Part shown: one piece after another, positions 24,342-34,318 of the stretch | How positions within the stretch are numbered: the stretch's first letter is position 1 | How the letters are laid out: every line of letters begins with the position of its first letter | Origin: an uncultured Methylococcaceae bacterium | GTDB lineage: Bacteria > Pseudomonadota > Gammaproteobacteria > Methylococcales > Methylococcaceae | Assembly (NCBI GenBank): GCA_903859815.1 | Contig: CAIOOA010000179.1 | Location: 1 to 44,613, forward strand | DNA length: 44,613 nucleotides | Direction of reading: 5' to 3' | Position numbers and translations under genes: made by a program | Notes under the pieces: generated by a model | Database searches by the model: none | Told to the model about the DNA's origin: nothing | What the model saw: only the letters and a program-made list of their open reading frames with translations

Positions 24342-26771
24342 TTAGTAAGGCCAGCGCCAATTGTCGACTTCCGGCATGTCAATGCCATGCTCGTAGGCGT
24401 AGTGTCGGCAGGCAATCTGCTTGTTCCTGAATTTTGCCTTGGCGTGGGCGCCGGCCACTTTCAGCCTTGGTACCCGGTCGATCACGTCAATCGCCAGGCT
24501 GAAGCGGTCAATCTGGTTTTGGATGGCGAGTTCCAGCGGGGTGTTGATGTTGCCCTTTTCCTTGTAGCCGCGCACATGGAAGTTGTTGTGATTGGTGCGG
24601 CGGTAGGCCAAGCGGTGGATCAGCCAAGGATAGCCGTGGAAGTTGAAGATGACGGGCTTGTCCACGGTAAACACGCTGTCAAAGTCGCGGTCGCTCAGCC
24701 CGTGGGGATGCTCCAATTCGGGTTGCAAGCGCAGCAAATCGACGACATTGACGAAGCGAATTTTCAAATCGGGGAATTCCTCACGCAGCAGCGCGGTGGC
24801 GGCCAGCGCCTCTTTGGTGGGAATGTCGCCGCAGCCGACCATGACCACGTCGGGCTCCACGCCTTCGTCGTTGCTGGCCCAATCCCATATCCCCAAGCCC
24901 TTGGTGCAATGGATGATGGCCGCTTCCATGTCCATGTATTGGGTATGCTTTTGCTTGTCGGAGACGATGACGTTGACGTAGTTCTCGCTACGCAGGCAGT
25001 GGTCTGCCACCGACAGCAGGCTGTTCACATCGGGTGGCAGGTAGATGCGGACGACGGCAGCGCTTTTGTTGACGACAAGATCGAGGAAGCCGGGGTCTTG
25101 GTGGGTGAAGCCGTTGTGATCCTGCCGCCAAACCGTGGAGGTGATCAGCAAGTTCAGCGAGGCGATTTCTTCGCGCCAACTCAGATGGTTGCAGATCGAC
25201 AGCCATTTCGCGTGCTGGTTGAACATGGAGTCGATGACATGCACGAAGGATTCGTAGGTGGAGAAAAAGCCATGCCGCCCAGTCAACAAGTAGCCTTCCA
25301 ACATGCCTTCCATGGTGTGTTCGCTGAGCATTTCCATGACGCGCCCGTCGGTCGCCAGTTCGGTTCCGTCCGCATCTTCGGGGAAGTATTCGGCGATCCA
25401 GAATTTCTTGCTGACTTCGTAAATCGCACCCAGCTTGTTGGAGGTGTTTTCATCCGGCCCGAACACGCGGAAATTGCGCATATTGCTTTTCATGATGTCG
25501 CGCAGGAACACGCCCAGCGGCGTGGTGTTGGGTGCGTCAATCTGCCCTGGCTTGTCAATTTGTATGCCGTAGTCGCGGAAATCCGGCATCCGCAATGCTT
25601 TTTTCAGTTGTCCGCCATTGGCGTGGGGGTTGTGGCCCATTCGTCGCGTACCCGTAGGAGCCAGCGAACGGATTTCAGCATTGGGCGCCCCTTCACTGTC
25701 GAACAGTTCTTCGGGTTTGTAGCTGCGCATCCATTCTTCCAGCAGTTTCAGGTGGGCGGGGTTTTTCTGAACATCCGCCACCGGCACTTGATGCGCCCGC
25801 CAGAAGCCTTCAACCTTGTGCCCGTCGATCTCAGCCGGCGCACCCCAGCCTTTCGGTGAGCGCAGCACGATCATCGGCCAGCGCGGCCGCTGGGCAACGC
25901 CGCTGGCGCGGGCTTCGCGTTGGGCGGCGTGGATGTCTTGAATGCATTGGTCAATGGTGGCCGCCATGGCTTGGTGCATGGTATCGTGGTCGGAGCCTTC
26001 GACAAAATAAGGGGTCCAGCCGTAGCCTTTGAGTAGGTTTTCCAACTCTTCGTGGCTGATTCGCGCCAGCAGCGTCGGATTGTTGATCTTGTAGCCGTTC
26101 AGGTTCAGGATGGGCAATACCGCGCCGTCGCGGATGGGGTTGAGGAATTTGTTGATATGCCAAGAGGTCGCCAACGGGCCAGTTTCGGCTTCGCCGTCGC
26201 CGATCACGGCAGCAACGATCAAGTCAGGGTTGTCAAATGCGGCCCCGCAGGCGTGGGACAGCACATAACCCAATTCGCCGCCCTCATGGATGGAACCCGG
26301 CGTTTCCGGGGTGCAATGGCTACCGATGCCGCCGGGGAAGGAGAATTGCTTGAAAAATGCCAACAAACCTTCTTCATCCAAGCTTTTTTCCGGGTAGATT
26401 TCGGAATAAGAGCCTTCCAAATAGACCGGACCCAGCACTCCCGGTGCGCCGTGACCGGGGCCGGCCATGAAAATGGCATCCAAGTCGTATTTTTTGATGG
26501 CACGGTTCATGTGGGTGTAGGCAAACGACAGCGCCGGACTGGCCCCCCAATGGCCCAACAAACGGTTCTTGATATGTTCGGGTTTTAACGGTTCTTTTAA
26601 CAGAGGGTTTTCCCGCAGATAGATCATGCCCAAGGCCAAGTAATTGCAAGCCCGCCAAAAAGCATCGGTTTGGCGAACTTCATCTGAGCTGAGCGGCGAG
26701 TCAATAATCGTGGAGCGGGCCGGGCCGAAGGCGCACAGATCGCGATGGGGATGGTCTAATTCGTTTGACAT
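24342..26771 (-). CDS. xfp: Phosphoketolase (xylulose-5-P / fructose-6-P)
   Basis: The 809-residue thiamine-diphosphate enzyme splits xylulose-5-phosphate (or fructose-6-phosphate) with phosphate to acetyl phosphate and glyceraldehyde-3-P (or erythrose-4-P). Sequence marks include [21 protein letters not shown]-type text near residue 100, the family signature [20 protein letters not shown], the ThDP site [11 protein letters not shown], the [10 protein letters not shown] linker and a C-terminal [11 protein letters not shown]. Length is normal for the family. GGAG eight bases ahead of the ATG at 26771 supports the start. With ackA behind it this forms a bypass from the pentose phosphate or RuMP pathway to C2 compounds, well known in methanotrophs. 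A -10 box candidate lies at 26809-26814. Confidence 0.98.
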   Translation of the reverse strand: MSNELDHPHRDLCAFGPARSTIIDSPLSSDEVRQTDAFWRACNYLALGMIYLRENPLLKEPLKPEHIKNRLLGHWGASPALSFAYTHMNRAIKKYDLDAIFMAGPGHGAPGVLGPVYLEGSYSEIYPEKSLDEEGLLAFFKQFSFPGGIGSHCTPETPGSIHEGGELGYVLSHACGAAFDNPDLIVAAVIGDGEAETGPLATSWHINKFLNPIRDGAVLPILNLNGYKINNPTLLARISHEELENLLKGYGWTPYFVEGSDHDTMHQAMAATIDQCIQDIHAAQREARASGVAQRPRWPMIVLRSPKGWGAPAEIDGHKVEGFWRAHQVPVADVQKNPAHLKLLEEWMRSYKPEELFDSEGAPNAEIRSLAPTGTRRMGHNPHANGGQLKKALRMPDFRDYGIQIDKPGQIDAPNTTPLGVFLRDIMKSNMRNFRVFGPDENTSNKLGAIYEVSKKFWIAEYFPEDADGTELATDGRVMEMLSEHTMEGMLEGYLLTGRHGFFSTYESFVHVIDSMFNQHAKWLSICNHLSWREEIASLNLLITSTVWRQDHNGFTHQDPGFLDLVVNKSAAVVRIYLPPDVNSLLSVADHCLRSENYVNVIVSDKQKHTQYMDMEAAIIHCTKGLGIWDWASNDEGVEPDVVMVGCGDIPTKEALAATALLREEFPDLKIRFVNVVDLLRLQPELEHPHGLSDRDFDSVFTVDKPVIFNFHGYPWLIHRLAYRRTNHNNFHVRGYKEKGNINTPLELAIQNQIDRFSLAIDVIDRVPRLKVAGAHAKAKFRNKQIACRHYAYEHGIDMPEVDNWRWPY

Positions 26772-26808
26772 GAGTTATTCTCCATAGAGTTAAGCAACGA
26801 GGTGTTCT

Positions 26809-26814
26809 ATTATA
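26809..26814 (-). promoter_or_regulatory. Candidate -10 box upstream of xfp
   Basis: A perfect TATAAT on the minus strand lies 38 bases before the xfp ATG. At 17 bases further upstream only TACAAT is found, a poor -35 match, so strength is uncertain. Confidence 0.35.
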
Positions 26815-26871
26815 CTAATCGCCTTGTGACGATTGTATTAACTAAGGAACTTATCATAGATAAAGTATCCT

Positions 26872-26903
26872 TTATTTTGTTATTTTGTTATTTTGTTATT
26901 TTG
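26872..26903. repeat. Four tandem copies of an octamer (TTATTTTG)
   Basis: Four exact copies of TTATTTTG stand head to tail. The permease stop codon (26888-26890) sits at the end of the second unit as read on the minus strand, so its last codons are made of repeat sequence, and the other two units lie between the permease and the xfp promoter region. Copy number could change by slippage. Confidence 0.9.
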
Positions 26904-28297
26904 TCTGCCAACTTGCTATTCCGCATGGAATAGGTGAAATAAACCACCAGCCCGATAATCAACCAAATAATGAATCGATACCATGTCGTGGTCGGTAGAA
27001 ACGCCATTAGCGCAGAACAAGAGAGTATGCCTAGCACGGGGAACAAAGGATTGGCCGATGTTTTGAAGGGGCGGTGCATGTGGGGGTCGGTGTAGCGCAA
27101 CATCATCACGCCTAGGCAAACTAGCACAAAGGCGAACAAAGTGCCGATATTGACCAGTTCGGCCAGTTCACCCAGTGGAATCAAACCGGCCACCAAAGCC
27201 ATTACCATTCCACAAATCACTATTACCCGGATGGGTGTGTGTGTCTTCTGGTTGACAACCGAAAATGTAGGGGTTAACAAACCATCCCTAGACATCGCGA
27301 AGATGATGCGAGTCAGCCCGTAATAAAGCACCAGCATTACCGTGGTCAGGCCGGCGATCACGCCCGTGGCGACTAAGGCCGAGGCCCAATTCAGTCCCAA
27401 GAGCTTGAGCGCATGGGCCACGGGTGACGAAACATTCAATTCCGTGTACGGTACGACAGCGGTCAGCAAGCCAGACACCAAAATGTAGACTAAGGTACAG
27501 AAGCCTAGTGAGGCGATGATGCCTATAGGTAGGTCGCGTTCAGGGTTATGCGCTTCTTCCGCTGCTGTGGAAACTGCGTCGAAACCTACATAGGCAAAAA
27601 AGACGATGGAAGACCCGGCCAACACGCCAATCGGCTTGCCTGCGGCATCGTGGTCGAACCAGCCAAAGGGCATGAAAGGGGTCCAGTTTTCTGGGTGAAT
27701 GTTAAAGAAAGCCAGCCCCACAAATATGCTGATGGTCACCAATTTGACGCTGACCATCACCGTGTTCAGTCTTGCGCTTTCCTTGACACCGATAATCAAT
27801 AAAAGCATTAAAATCAATATGATTCCCGTTGCGGGAAGGTTTATGATGCCGCCAGCGGAAGGCGCGTGGGTCAGAAAAAAGGGTAGGGCTATGCCGATGC
27901 CTTCCAAGGCGTTGTTGAAATAACCGGACCAGCCATTGGCCACTGCGGCGACAGAGATACCATATTCCAAAATCAAATCCCAACCAATGATCCAAGCTGC
28001 CAGTTCACCAAAAGCCGCGTAACTATAACCATAGGCACTGCCACAACCGCCTACGCTGGATGCAAGTTCGGCATAGGATAAGGCGGCGAATGCACAGGCC
28101 AAACCGGCGAAGATAAAGGAAATGACGACGGCTGGCCCGGCTAGGGTTGCCGCCGCTATGCCAGTCAGTACAAAGATGCCAGTGCCTATGATGGCTCCGA
28201 TGCCAAGCAGGGTCAGATCGACGGCGCTGAGGCAGCGACGTAGGCCGCTTTCTTCAAAATCATCGGGCGTGCTGCGTTTGACGCGGAATATTTGCAT
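26888..28297 (-). CDS. APC-family amino-acid permease (CAT-like)
   Basis: The 469-residue inner-membrane protein has twelve predicted helices and the APC signature TLLGIGAIIGTGIFVLTG in the first helix (about residues 28-45). A GFDAVSTAAEEAHNPERDLP segment follows, typical of cationic-amino-acid-transporter-like bacterial permeases such as YfnA. The start ATG at 28297 has GGAG eight bases ahead and gives the family's MQIFRVKR-type start; a longer frame upstream is rejected. The C-terminus KLADKITK ends inside the octamer repeat. It probably imports amino acids by proton symport; the substrate is unknown. It is upstream of xfp on the same strand with a 116-base gap. Confidence 0.92.
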   Translation of the reverse strand: MQIFRVKRSTPDDFEESGLRRCLSAVDLTLLGIGAIIGTGIFVLTGIAAATLAGPAVVISFIFAGLACAFAALSYAELASSVGGCGSAYGYSYAAFGELAAWIIGWDLILEYGISVAAVANGWSGYFNNALEGIGIALPFFLTHAPSAGGIINLPATGIILILMLLLIIGVKESARLNTVMVSVKLVTISIFVGLAFFNIHPENWTPFMPFGWFDHDAAGKPIGVLAGSSIVFFAYVGFDAVSTAAEEAHNPERDLPIGIIASLGFCTLVYILVSGLLTAVVPYTELNVSSPVAHALKLLGLNWASALVATGVIAGLTTVMLVLYYGLTRIIFAMSRDGLLTPTFSVVNQKTHTPIRVIVICGMVMALVAGLIPLGELAELVNIGTLFAFVLVCLGVMMLRYTDPHMHRPFKTSANPLFPVLGILSCSALMAFLPTTTWYRFIIWLIIGLVVYFTYSMRNSKLADKITK

Positions 28298-28489
28298 AGA
28301 TTTCTCCAAAGGGGGCAATGACATGATTACAATTATGCCCCAAGACCGTGTCCAAGTGGCGGACAATGCATAAAAACCGAATTTCCTTCGAGTAGGGTTT
28401 GGCTATTCTTGCGGGGATTTAGCTGGTAAAGCATAGCCGTGCGATAATAATGATAATTTAATTTGCATTTGGTTGGGGCAGTGGAATTC

Positions 28490-30991
28490 ATGCATAAATT
28501 ATTGTTGATCGCTTCTATCGGCATTTCTGCACTTTTGGGGTTTACTTTTGAGGAACCCAAATCAAGTGAGAGCCAACAAAAACCTACAACTCAATCGAGA
28601 GTTGAAAAATTAGTCAGCGAAATGACCCTCGAAGAAAAAATATCCCTGCTAGGCGGCACAGGATTTGCCACCCGCGCTATTGAACGATTAGGCATACCGG
28701 CGCTTGAAATGACTGACGGACCCATCGGTATACGCTCCGGTCATGGCACGACCGCATGGCCCGCCGGCATTGCCATGGCCTCCACTTTTGACCCCGAACT
28801 TATCGGCAAGATGGCTCGCGAACTTGGGGAAGAGGCTAGGTCTCAAAACAAAAGGCTACTGCTAGGGCCAACGATTAACATCACCCGAACACCTTGGGGA
28901 GGGCGCGATTTTGAAAGCTACGGTGAGGACCCGTTTCTGACCAGTGAGTTGGCTCGCGCATTTGTGACGGGGGTGCAGTCCATGGGAGTCGGCACTAGCA
29001 TCAAGCATTTCGCCGTCAATAATCAAGAATGGGCAAGGGATCTCATCGATGTTCATGTGAGTGAGCGGGCTTTGCGTGAGATCTACTGGCCTGGCTTCCA
29101 AGCTGGTGTCAACGCCGGCACAGTGTCGGTCATGGCGGCGTACAACAAGATGAATGGTGCGTATTGCTCTGAAAATGCTTATTTGCTGAAAGACATTTTA
29201 AAGAATGAGTGGGGTTTTGAGGGTTTTGTCGTTTCGGACTGGGGTGGGACACATTCGACAGTTCCGTCAGCGCTGAATGGCTTGGATCTTGAAATGCCAA
29301 ATCCGATATTTTTTGGTGCTGAACTCTTGAGTGCCGTGAAAGCGAATACGGTTCCAACGGCGTTGATTGATGACAAAGTCAGAAGAATTTTAGGGGCTAT
29401 GGATCGCCTAGGACTTTTTGAAGATGCCAAGACCCCAACTGATCATTTTGCCAGCCATCATCCAGAGACAGCGCTTAAAATTGCACAAGATAGTATTGTC
29501 TTGCTGAAAAATGACCGATCACTGTTGCCCTTGCCGACGAAGCAAAAAATCTCGGTTGTGGCGCTAGGCCCGTCAGTCACTCACGCCCGCACGGGCGGGG
29601 GTGGAAGCTCCTTTGTGCATGATTCTCCTGCGATTTCTGTGGCTGATGGTTTGCAACGGCGGATTCAAGAAACTGGCGCAGACATTGATCTAAAGATTGA
29701 CGGCAGCATGAGCCTACCGGGTGACGGGGTGAGCAAGTCTGAGATTGTGACCAGCCCTTATCGTGGCGAGTTTTTCAATAACCCGAAGCTGGAAGGCGAG
29801 CCGGTTTACCGGCAAGATTACCCGATCATGGAGTTTGATTGGGAATGGAACGCGCCTGCCAAATCTGTCAACGCAGACAAGTTTTCCGTTCGTTGGACCG
29901 CCTCCATCACCCCTCGTCAAACTGGCGAGCATACTTTCCGTATTGCCTTTACCCAAGCGGCTAGAGTCTTTCTTGACGATAAGCTGATCTTCGATCATTG
30001 GAAGGCGGATGCCAATCAAGCACAGTTGATTGACGACACGGTTGGAAAATTATTGACTGCGGGTCGGACTTATCAGTTAAGGATCGAATATTCCAAAATG
30101 GAGGGACTTGCCAATATTCAATTGGAAGTGGTTGAGCCGACGAAATTCGCCGAGAAAAGCAGTGGGTCTTTGGTTCGCCAAGCCGATTATGTCCTGCTAT
30201 TTGTCGGTTATTCGACAAAAACCGAAAGTGAAAGCTTTGACCGGTCGAGCCTGCGGCTTTCAAAAGAGCAAGAAAAACTCATTTTAAACACCAGCAAAGT
30301 GAATCCAAACACCATCGTCGTGGTGCAAGCCGGCAGCCCGATTGACATGATCGCATGGGCATCGAAAGTCCGCTCGATAGTGTATGCGTGGTATCCGGGC
30401 GAACAAGGAGGACTTGCCATTGCTGATGTCTTGCTGGGGACGGTAAACCCGTCGGGCCGAATGCCAATCTCTTTTCCAAAAACATGGGACGATTCTCCTG
30501 TTGCCAAAACTTACCCCGGTGTGGGCGGGGTTGCGACTTACTCAGACGACATATTGGTAGGCTATCGGTATTTTGACTTGAAACCGCTTCATGCCGCTTT
30601 TCGATTTGGACACGGGCTTTCTTACACCACGTTCACAAACAAAATTGCCAAGGTGACGGTGGCAGACTCTGCTATTTTGAATCCGAACATTGAGGTCATT
30701 GCAAGCGTGAAAAATACGGGTTCCCGGGCGGGGGCTTATGTGACGCAACTCTATGTAGGTGAACTTAAACCCGTTGTGACCAGACCCGTTAGAGAGCTAA
30801 AAGGCATAAAAAAGGTTTACTTGGCGCCCGGCGAGTCAACCGATGTGAGTTTTAAGCTCGATGTTCAAGCTTTTCGGCATTTCGACGAAGCCAGCAAATC
30901 ATGGGTTGTGACCCCCGGAAAATACCAGATTAGCCTACTTTCTGGAGAGTCCCGCCTTGTCGATAGTGCCGACGTGACCCTTGGTCGCTAA
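28490..30991 (+). CDS. Exported GH3 glycoside hydrolase with PA14 insert (beta-glucosidase type)
   Basis: The 833-residue protein starts with a signal peptide (MHKLLLIASIGISALLG). The GH3 TIM-barrel domain follows, with nucleophile Asp250 in VVSDWGG and the substrate-binding segments TDGPIGIR, KHFAVNNQE and GRDFESYGEDP. The second alpha/beta domain is interrupted by a PA14 domain (about residues 425-547), as in several yeast and bacterial beta-glucosidases, and a fibronectin-III-like domain ends the chain (GSRAGAYVTQLYVGELKP). Such enzymes release glucose or other sugars from the non-reducing end of beta-linked oligosaccharides, in the periplasm or outside. GTGGAA just before the ATG at 28490 supports that start over an upstream TTG. 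It opens the carbohydrate island and may act on the glucans implied by the two GH17 proteins. Confidence 0.94.
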   Translation: MHKLLLIASIGISALLGFTFEEPKSSESQQKPTTQSRVEKLVSEMTLEEKISLLGGTGFATRAIERLGIPALEMTDGPIGIRSGHGTTAWPAGIAMASTFDPELIGKMARELGEEARSQNKRLLLGPTINITRTPWGGRDFESYGEDPFLTSELARAFVTGVQSMGVGTSIKHFAVNNQEWARDLIDVHVSERALREIYWPGFQAGVNAGTVSVMAAYNKMNGAYCSENAYLLKDILKNEWGFEGFVVSDWGGTHSTVPSALNGLDLEMPNPIFFGAELLSAVKANTVPTALIDDKVRRILGAMDRLGLFEDAKTPTDHFASHHPETALKIAQDSIVLLKNDRSLLPLPTKQKISVVALGPSVTHARTGGGGSSFVHDSPAISVADGLQRRIQETGADIDLKIDGSMSLPGDGVSKSEIVTSPYRGEFFNNPKLEGEPVYRQDYPIMEFDWEWNAPAKSVNADKFSVRWTASITPRQTGEHTFRIAFTQAARVFLDDKLIFDHWKADANQAQLIDDTVGKLLTAGRTYQLRIEYSKMEGLANIQLEVVEPTKFAEKSSGSLVRQADYVLLFVGYSTKTESESFDRSSLRLSKEQEKLILNTSKVNPNTIVVVQAGSPIDMIAWASKVRSIVYAWYPGEQGGLAIADVLLGTVNPSGRMPISFPKTWDDSPVAKTYPGVGGVATYSDDILVGYRYFDLKPLHAAFRFGHGLSYTTFTNKIAKVTVADSAILNPNIEVIASVKNTGSRAGAYVTQLYVGELKPVVTRPVRELKGIKKVYLAPGESTDVSFKLDVQAFRHFDEASKSWVVTPGKYQISLLSGESRLVDSADVTLGR

Positions 30992-31142
30992 CCAACCGAG
31001 AATGATGACTACTCATGAGAGAAAGACGGCTGGCCTTCCATTGTTTGACTGGACTTAATAATAGACACGTCTTAAAATTTACACGATTTTTTTTTATCCA
31101 AGCAATGCCTAAATTTTAACAATCATAAGAAGGAATCCTTCA

Positions 31143-31820
31143 GTGGCAAGACTCAATCTAAACCCCTTCATATTCATCGCATTATTTGGCATCACCCATG
31201 CCGACCTTGGTTTTGCCAGTGCCATTGACACCATTCAGGGTAACAGCACGACTTTTGGCTCAATTCAAAGCTCTAATAAATCTGCATTATCCTTCCTGAC
31301 GGGTTCCAATGGCCCTTATCATTTTACCGACCTCAAATTTGACCTCCTAAACTTTAGCGATCCAAATAGCTTTAGCTTTAATGTTGATTTGTTTGCGGTG
31401 GGCAGTTCACCCGACTATTTCCCCACCGGCAGCAGTTTGGCCCAGGCAACCTTATCCACAGGACCCATGGCAGATTCTACCAGTGCGGTACTGGATTTCA
31501 CGACGCTCGACGCCCTAGGCAGCTACGGTCTCGCAGCCAATACAGGCTATGCCTTGGTCTTATCCGGTGCCACCCCTAGCGTCGCTGGCGGTGTTTTAGC
31601 ATGGAAAGCAGGGGGAAGCGGTGTTGTCACCGGCGATGGTTTCTCCTTGTTGCAGGGCTTTAATTTCAATAACGGATCATGGTTTACTCTAAGTGACCCC
31701 TTGCGTTTATCGATGCAGGTGGGTAATGCAGCAGTTCCCGAACCTGCCAGCATCGGCTTGTTAGGATTGGGTTTGGCATTGATGGCCTTAGCTAAACCGC
31801 GCAAAATCGACAAAATCTAA
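31143..31820 (+). CDS. PEP-CTERM sorting-domain protein
   Basis: The 225-residue exported protein has an N-terminal signal peptide (hydrophobic 8-26, cleavage near ASA) and a Ser/Gly/Thr-rich beta domain of the choice-of-anchor kind. Its C-terminus is a textbook PEP-CTERM tripartite signal: VPEPASIG, a hydrophobic helix (LLGLGLALMAL) and a basic tail (KPRKIDK). Such proteins are sorted by exosortase and often accompany extracellular polysaccharide systems. The start is a GTG at 31143 with AAGGA upstream. No exosortase gene is in the window. A terminator follows the stop. The ligand or role is unknown. Confidence 0.9.
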   Translation: MARLNLNPFIFIALFGITHADLGFASAIDTIQGNSTTFGSIQSSNKSALSFLTGSNGPYHFTDLKFDLLNFSDPNSFSFNVDLFAVGSSPDYFPTGSSLAQATLSTGPMADSTSAVLDFTTLDALGSYGLAANTGYALVLSGATPSVAGGVLAWKAGGSGVVTGDGFSLLQGFNFNNGSWFTLSDPLRLSMQVGNAAVPEPASIGLLGLGLALMALAKPRKIDKI

Positions 31821-31835
31821 GGTTTAGATTTGTTT

Positions 31836-31860
31836 GGCTTCCAAACGCCGTTTGGGAGCC
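31836..31860. repeat. Inverted repeat behind the PEP-CTERM gene
   Basis: GGCTTCCAAA and TTTGGGAGCC pair with one mismatch around a short loop, right behind the stop codon and before the T-run terminator. It may form a tandem stem with it. Confidence 0.6.
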
Positions 31861-31868
31861 TAAGCTTT

Positions 31869-31891
31869 CAAGCTCCCGCTTGCATTTTTTT
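31869..31891 (+). terminator. Rho-independent terminator of the PEP-CTERM gene
   Basis: The stem CAAGC-TCCC-GCTTG (31869-31882) is followed by CA and a run of seven T (31885-31891). It stands 49 bases past the stop and probably ends transcription from 31143. Confidence 0.7.
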
Positions 31892-31926
31892 ACTTCCAAG
31901 CTTGGCTATCGGAGCAAGTAAAGTAG

Positions 31927-31946
31927 GTCGGCATCCCTATGCCGAC
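31927..31946. repeat. Perfect hairpin, REP-like
   Basis: GTCGGCAT and ATGCCGAC form a perfect eight-base stem around CCCT. The flanks (AGTAG before, AACATCC after) match palindromes that recur in many gammaproteobacterial genomes. It lies between the convergent PEP-CTERM and galK genes. Confidence 0.65.
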
Positions 31947-32024
31947 AACATCCACGCACAACGGAGGGCGGCAAAGGGTTGTCGCTTTACTATTATCCCA
32001 TTCCGGTGTTAGCCGCACTCAAGA

Positions 32025-33230
32025 TCAATCAGGAAAAGTCTCGCCAGCGCACTCTGAGCGCACCTTCAGGGTGTGAACCGAACCTGGCCCGAAAACCGCT
32101 TCGATGGTTGTTGCATACTCTGATGAATCTTCCAAAGGAACGTAAGCTTGAATAGTGCCGGCGAAGCCCCCGCCGTGTACGCGGCAGGCTCCTTTTCCTT
32201 TAAGAAATTTGCGGGTAAGGGCTAGACCAAGCAAAATCGCCTGATCCTTCACTGATCCTTGTGGAACCGCATTTTGCAGAAACTCCGCTGAGGAATGGCC
32301 CGAAATGTTCACCAGACTCAAATAAGTGTCGAAGTCCCCGGCATCAATCGCATCCACCATATCCTCCACCCGTTGATTCTCCTCGAAAAAGTGGATGGCA
32401 CGGAGCAAAGCCCGGTCGCCCACACGGGTACGCAGACCGGCGATACCGGCCCAGAATTGCTCAGGCTTCACGTCGCGAAGCACTTCTTGGCCGAAACACC
32501 GGGCCACCATGTTCATTTCACTGCGAATGGCGGCGTATTCGGAGGTAAGGTCGTTGTGGCTGCCTTTGGTGTCGACAATGCACAAAGCCCACCCTTTGGC
32601 TTCCCAGTCCAGTTTCAACTGGCGGATACGGGGGAGGGTCGGATGATGAAAGTCGATAGTCACTATACCGCCGAGGGAGCTTGAAATCTGGTCCATCAGG
32701 CCACAGGGCTTGCCGTAATATAGGTTTTCGGCCTCCTGCCCGATCACAGCCAATTGCACTCCATCGATTTCTCCGTCGTTGTATAGGCTATTAACAATAG
32801 TTCCGGTTAGGATTTCGAAGGCTGCGGAACTGCTCAGGCCAGAACCTTGAAGCACATTCGATTCAACGCAGGCCCGGAAGCCACCCAACCGATGCCCGCG
32901 TTTTTGGAAACCAGCAGCCACTCCCCTCAGCAAGGCATTGGTCGTTCCAGTTTCGGCGGGGTTCGGTTCCAAGATGTCGAGTTGGATCACGAAGGGCTGT
33001 TCCCAACCTGCCGAACGGAGGTCGATCACGCCCACGCAGGGCTGAACCACGGCGACGATTTCGAGGTTGATGGCAGCAGCCAAAACACATCCGTTATTGT
33101 GATCGGTGTGGTTGCCCGCCAGTTCCGTCCGACCAGGGGCTGTGAAGAATCTTAGGTTCTGGCTGTTCCCGAACACCTCAAGGAAGCGTTTTTCCAGTCC
33201 TGCGAAAACATCTTTGCGGCCGGCGCTCAT
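32025..33230 (-). CDS. galK: Galactokinase
   Basis: The 401-residue GHMP kinase phosphorylates galactose at C1 with ATP. It has the galactose-binding start GRTELAGNHTDHNNG (about 34-48), the ATP loop GSGLSSSAAFE and the C-terminal HGGGFAGT motif. The TELxGNHTDH variant of the usual VNLIGEHTDY is seen in some bacterial galactokinases with the same role. Its ATG overlaps the galT stop by four bases (ATGA), so galT and galK are translated together. With galT it covers the first two Leloir steps; galE and galM are not in the window. It is convergent with the PEP-CTERM gene. Confidence 0.95.
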   Translation of the reverse strand: MSAGRKDVFAGLEKRFLEVFGNSQNLRFFTAPGRTELAGNHTDHNNGCVLAAAINLEIVAVVQPCVGVIDLRSAGWEQPFVIQLDILEPNPAETGTTNALLRGVAAGFQKRGHRLGGFRACVESNVLQGSGLSSSAAFEILTGTIVNSLYNDGEIDGVQLAVIGQEAENLYYGKPCGLMDQISSSLGGIVTIDFHHPTLPRIRQLKLDWEAKGWALCIVDTKGSHNDLTSEYAAIRSEMNMVARCFGQEVLRDVKPEQFWAGIAGLRTRVGDRALLRAIHFFEENQRVEDMVDAIDAGDFDTYLSLVNISGHSSAEFLQNAVPQGSVKDQAILLGLALTRKFLKGKGACRVHGGGFAGTIQAYVPLEDSSEYATTIEAVFGPGSVHTLKVRSECAGETFPD

Positions 33231-34261
33231 GCCAACACCTCTTCGCTACAGGCACGTAGCCGTTCGGCAGCTTGCTCGGCGGTGATGTCGCGCTGGGATT
33301 CGGCCAGCATCTCGTAGCCCACCATGAACTTCTTCACGGTGGCTGAGCGCAGGAGTGGAGGTAGAAAATGCACATGGAGTTGCCAGCCATCATGTATTGC
33401 ACCGTCTGTCGGCCTTTGGTGAATCCCCATGGAGTAAGGAAAACTGACGCTGAATAGGTTGTCAAAGCGGCGGGTCATGCGGCCCAAGGCATCGGCGAAG
33501 CCTTCTATTTCGGCATTGGTCAGTTCGGACAGATCGCGGCGATGGGCTTTGGGCAGCAACATGGTCTCGAAGGGCCAGATGGCCCAGAAAGGAACCACGG
33601 CGACCCATGTGTCATTTTCGAAGACCACTCGCTCGGAATTCGATTGTTCGAGCTTTAAATAATCCAGTAGCAGGACCGAACCCTTATCCTTCTTCCAAGC
33701 GGCTTGGTGTTTGGTCTCGCGGGCCGGTAGGTCGGGAATGGTTCGCTGTGCCCATATCTGTCCATGGGGGTGAGGATTGGAGCAACCCATGATCTCGCCC
33801 CGGTTTTCAAAAATCTGCACATGATGGATGTCGGGGTGTTCTCCTATCTCGATATATTGGTGGGTCCACGCCTTGACGACAGCCACCAATCCTTCCTGAT
33901 CCATCTTGGCCACGGTCAAGTCATGGCGAGGACTGAAGCAGACCACCTTGCAAATTCCCGATTCCGACTCGGCAACTAGCAGACCGTTGCCGTCATTGCG
34001 CGAACCTGCCGGGACACCTTCCAGCAACGCGGAGAAATCGTTAGTGAAAACAAACACATCTTGGTAGTCAGGGTTGACCGCATGACCAGCCCGCTGGTTT
34101 CCGGGGCAGAGGTAGCAATTCGGGTCGTGCCTAAGCGATATTGCTGGGGGCTGATTTTCGATCTTGCCCTGCCAAGGTCGCTGGTTGCGGTGTGGCGAGA
34201 CCAATACGGATTCGCCGGTCAGTGGGTTGAAACGGCGGTGGGGAACATCGTTCCAGTTCAT
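33227..34261 (-). CDS. galT: Galactose-1-phosphate uridylyltransferase
   Basis: The 344-residue HIT-fold enzyme exchanges UMP between UDP-glucose and galactose-1-P. It shows the RFNPLTGESVLVSPHR start, zinc-binding CYLCPG, the active-site NPHPHGQIW (histidine nucleophile), PFWAIWPFETMLLPKAH and WQLHVHFLPP. The ATG at 34261 has GAGG eight bases ahead and matches the family's usual start, so the frame's twelve upstream codons are rejected. It is the first gene of galT-galK. The divergent region 34262-34561 separates it from the glycosyltransferase operon and contains an apparent gene remnant. Confidence 0.96.
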   Translation of the reverse strand: MNWNDVPHRRFNPLTGESVLVSPHRNQRPWQGKIENQPPAISLRHDPNCYLCPGNQRAGHAVNPDYQDVFVFTNDFSALLEGVPAGSRNDGNGLLVAESESGICKVVCFSPRHDLTVAKMDQEGLVAVVKAWTHQYIEIGEHPDIHHVQIFENRGEIMGCSNPHPHGQIWAQRTIPDLPARETKHQAAWKKDKGSVLLLDYLKLEQSNSERVVFENDTWVAVVPFWAIWPFETMLLPKAHRRDLSELTNAEIEGFADALGRMTRRFDNLFSVSFPYSMGIHQRPTDGAIHDGWQLHVHFLPPLLRSATVKKFMVGYEMLAESQRDITAEQAAERLRACSEEVLA

Positions 34262-34318
34262 AGGGTAGCCTCGACCAATGATAAAAGAATCTGACAAATG
34301 CTTAAATCTTGTTCATAA

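Noticed and set aside
24387-25859. Long open frame (490 codons) on the plus strand
   Set aside because: It is antisense to xfp throughout, follows its codon bias, and its product lacks any domain; xfp is certain.
26872-26903. Possible CRISPR-like repeat
   Set aside because: The units are eight bases and directly joined, with no spacers.
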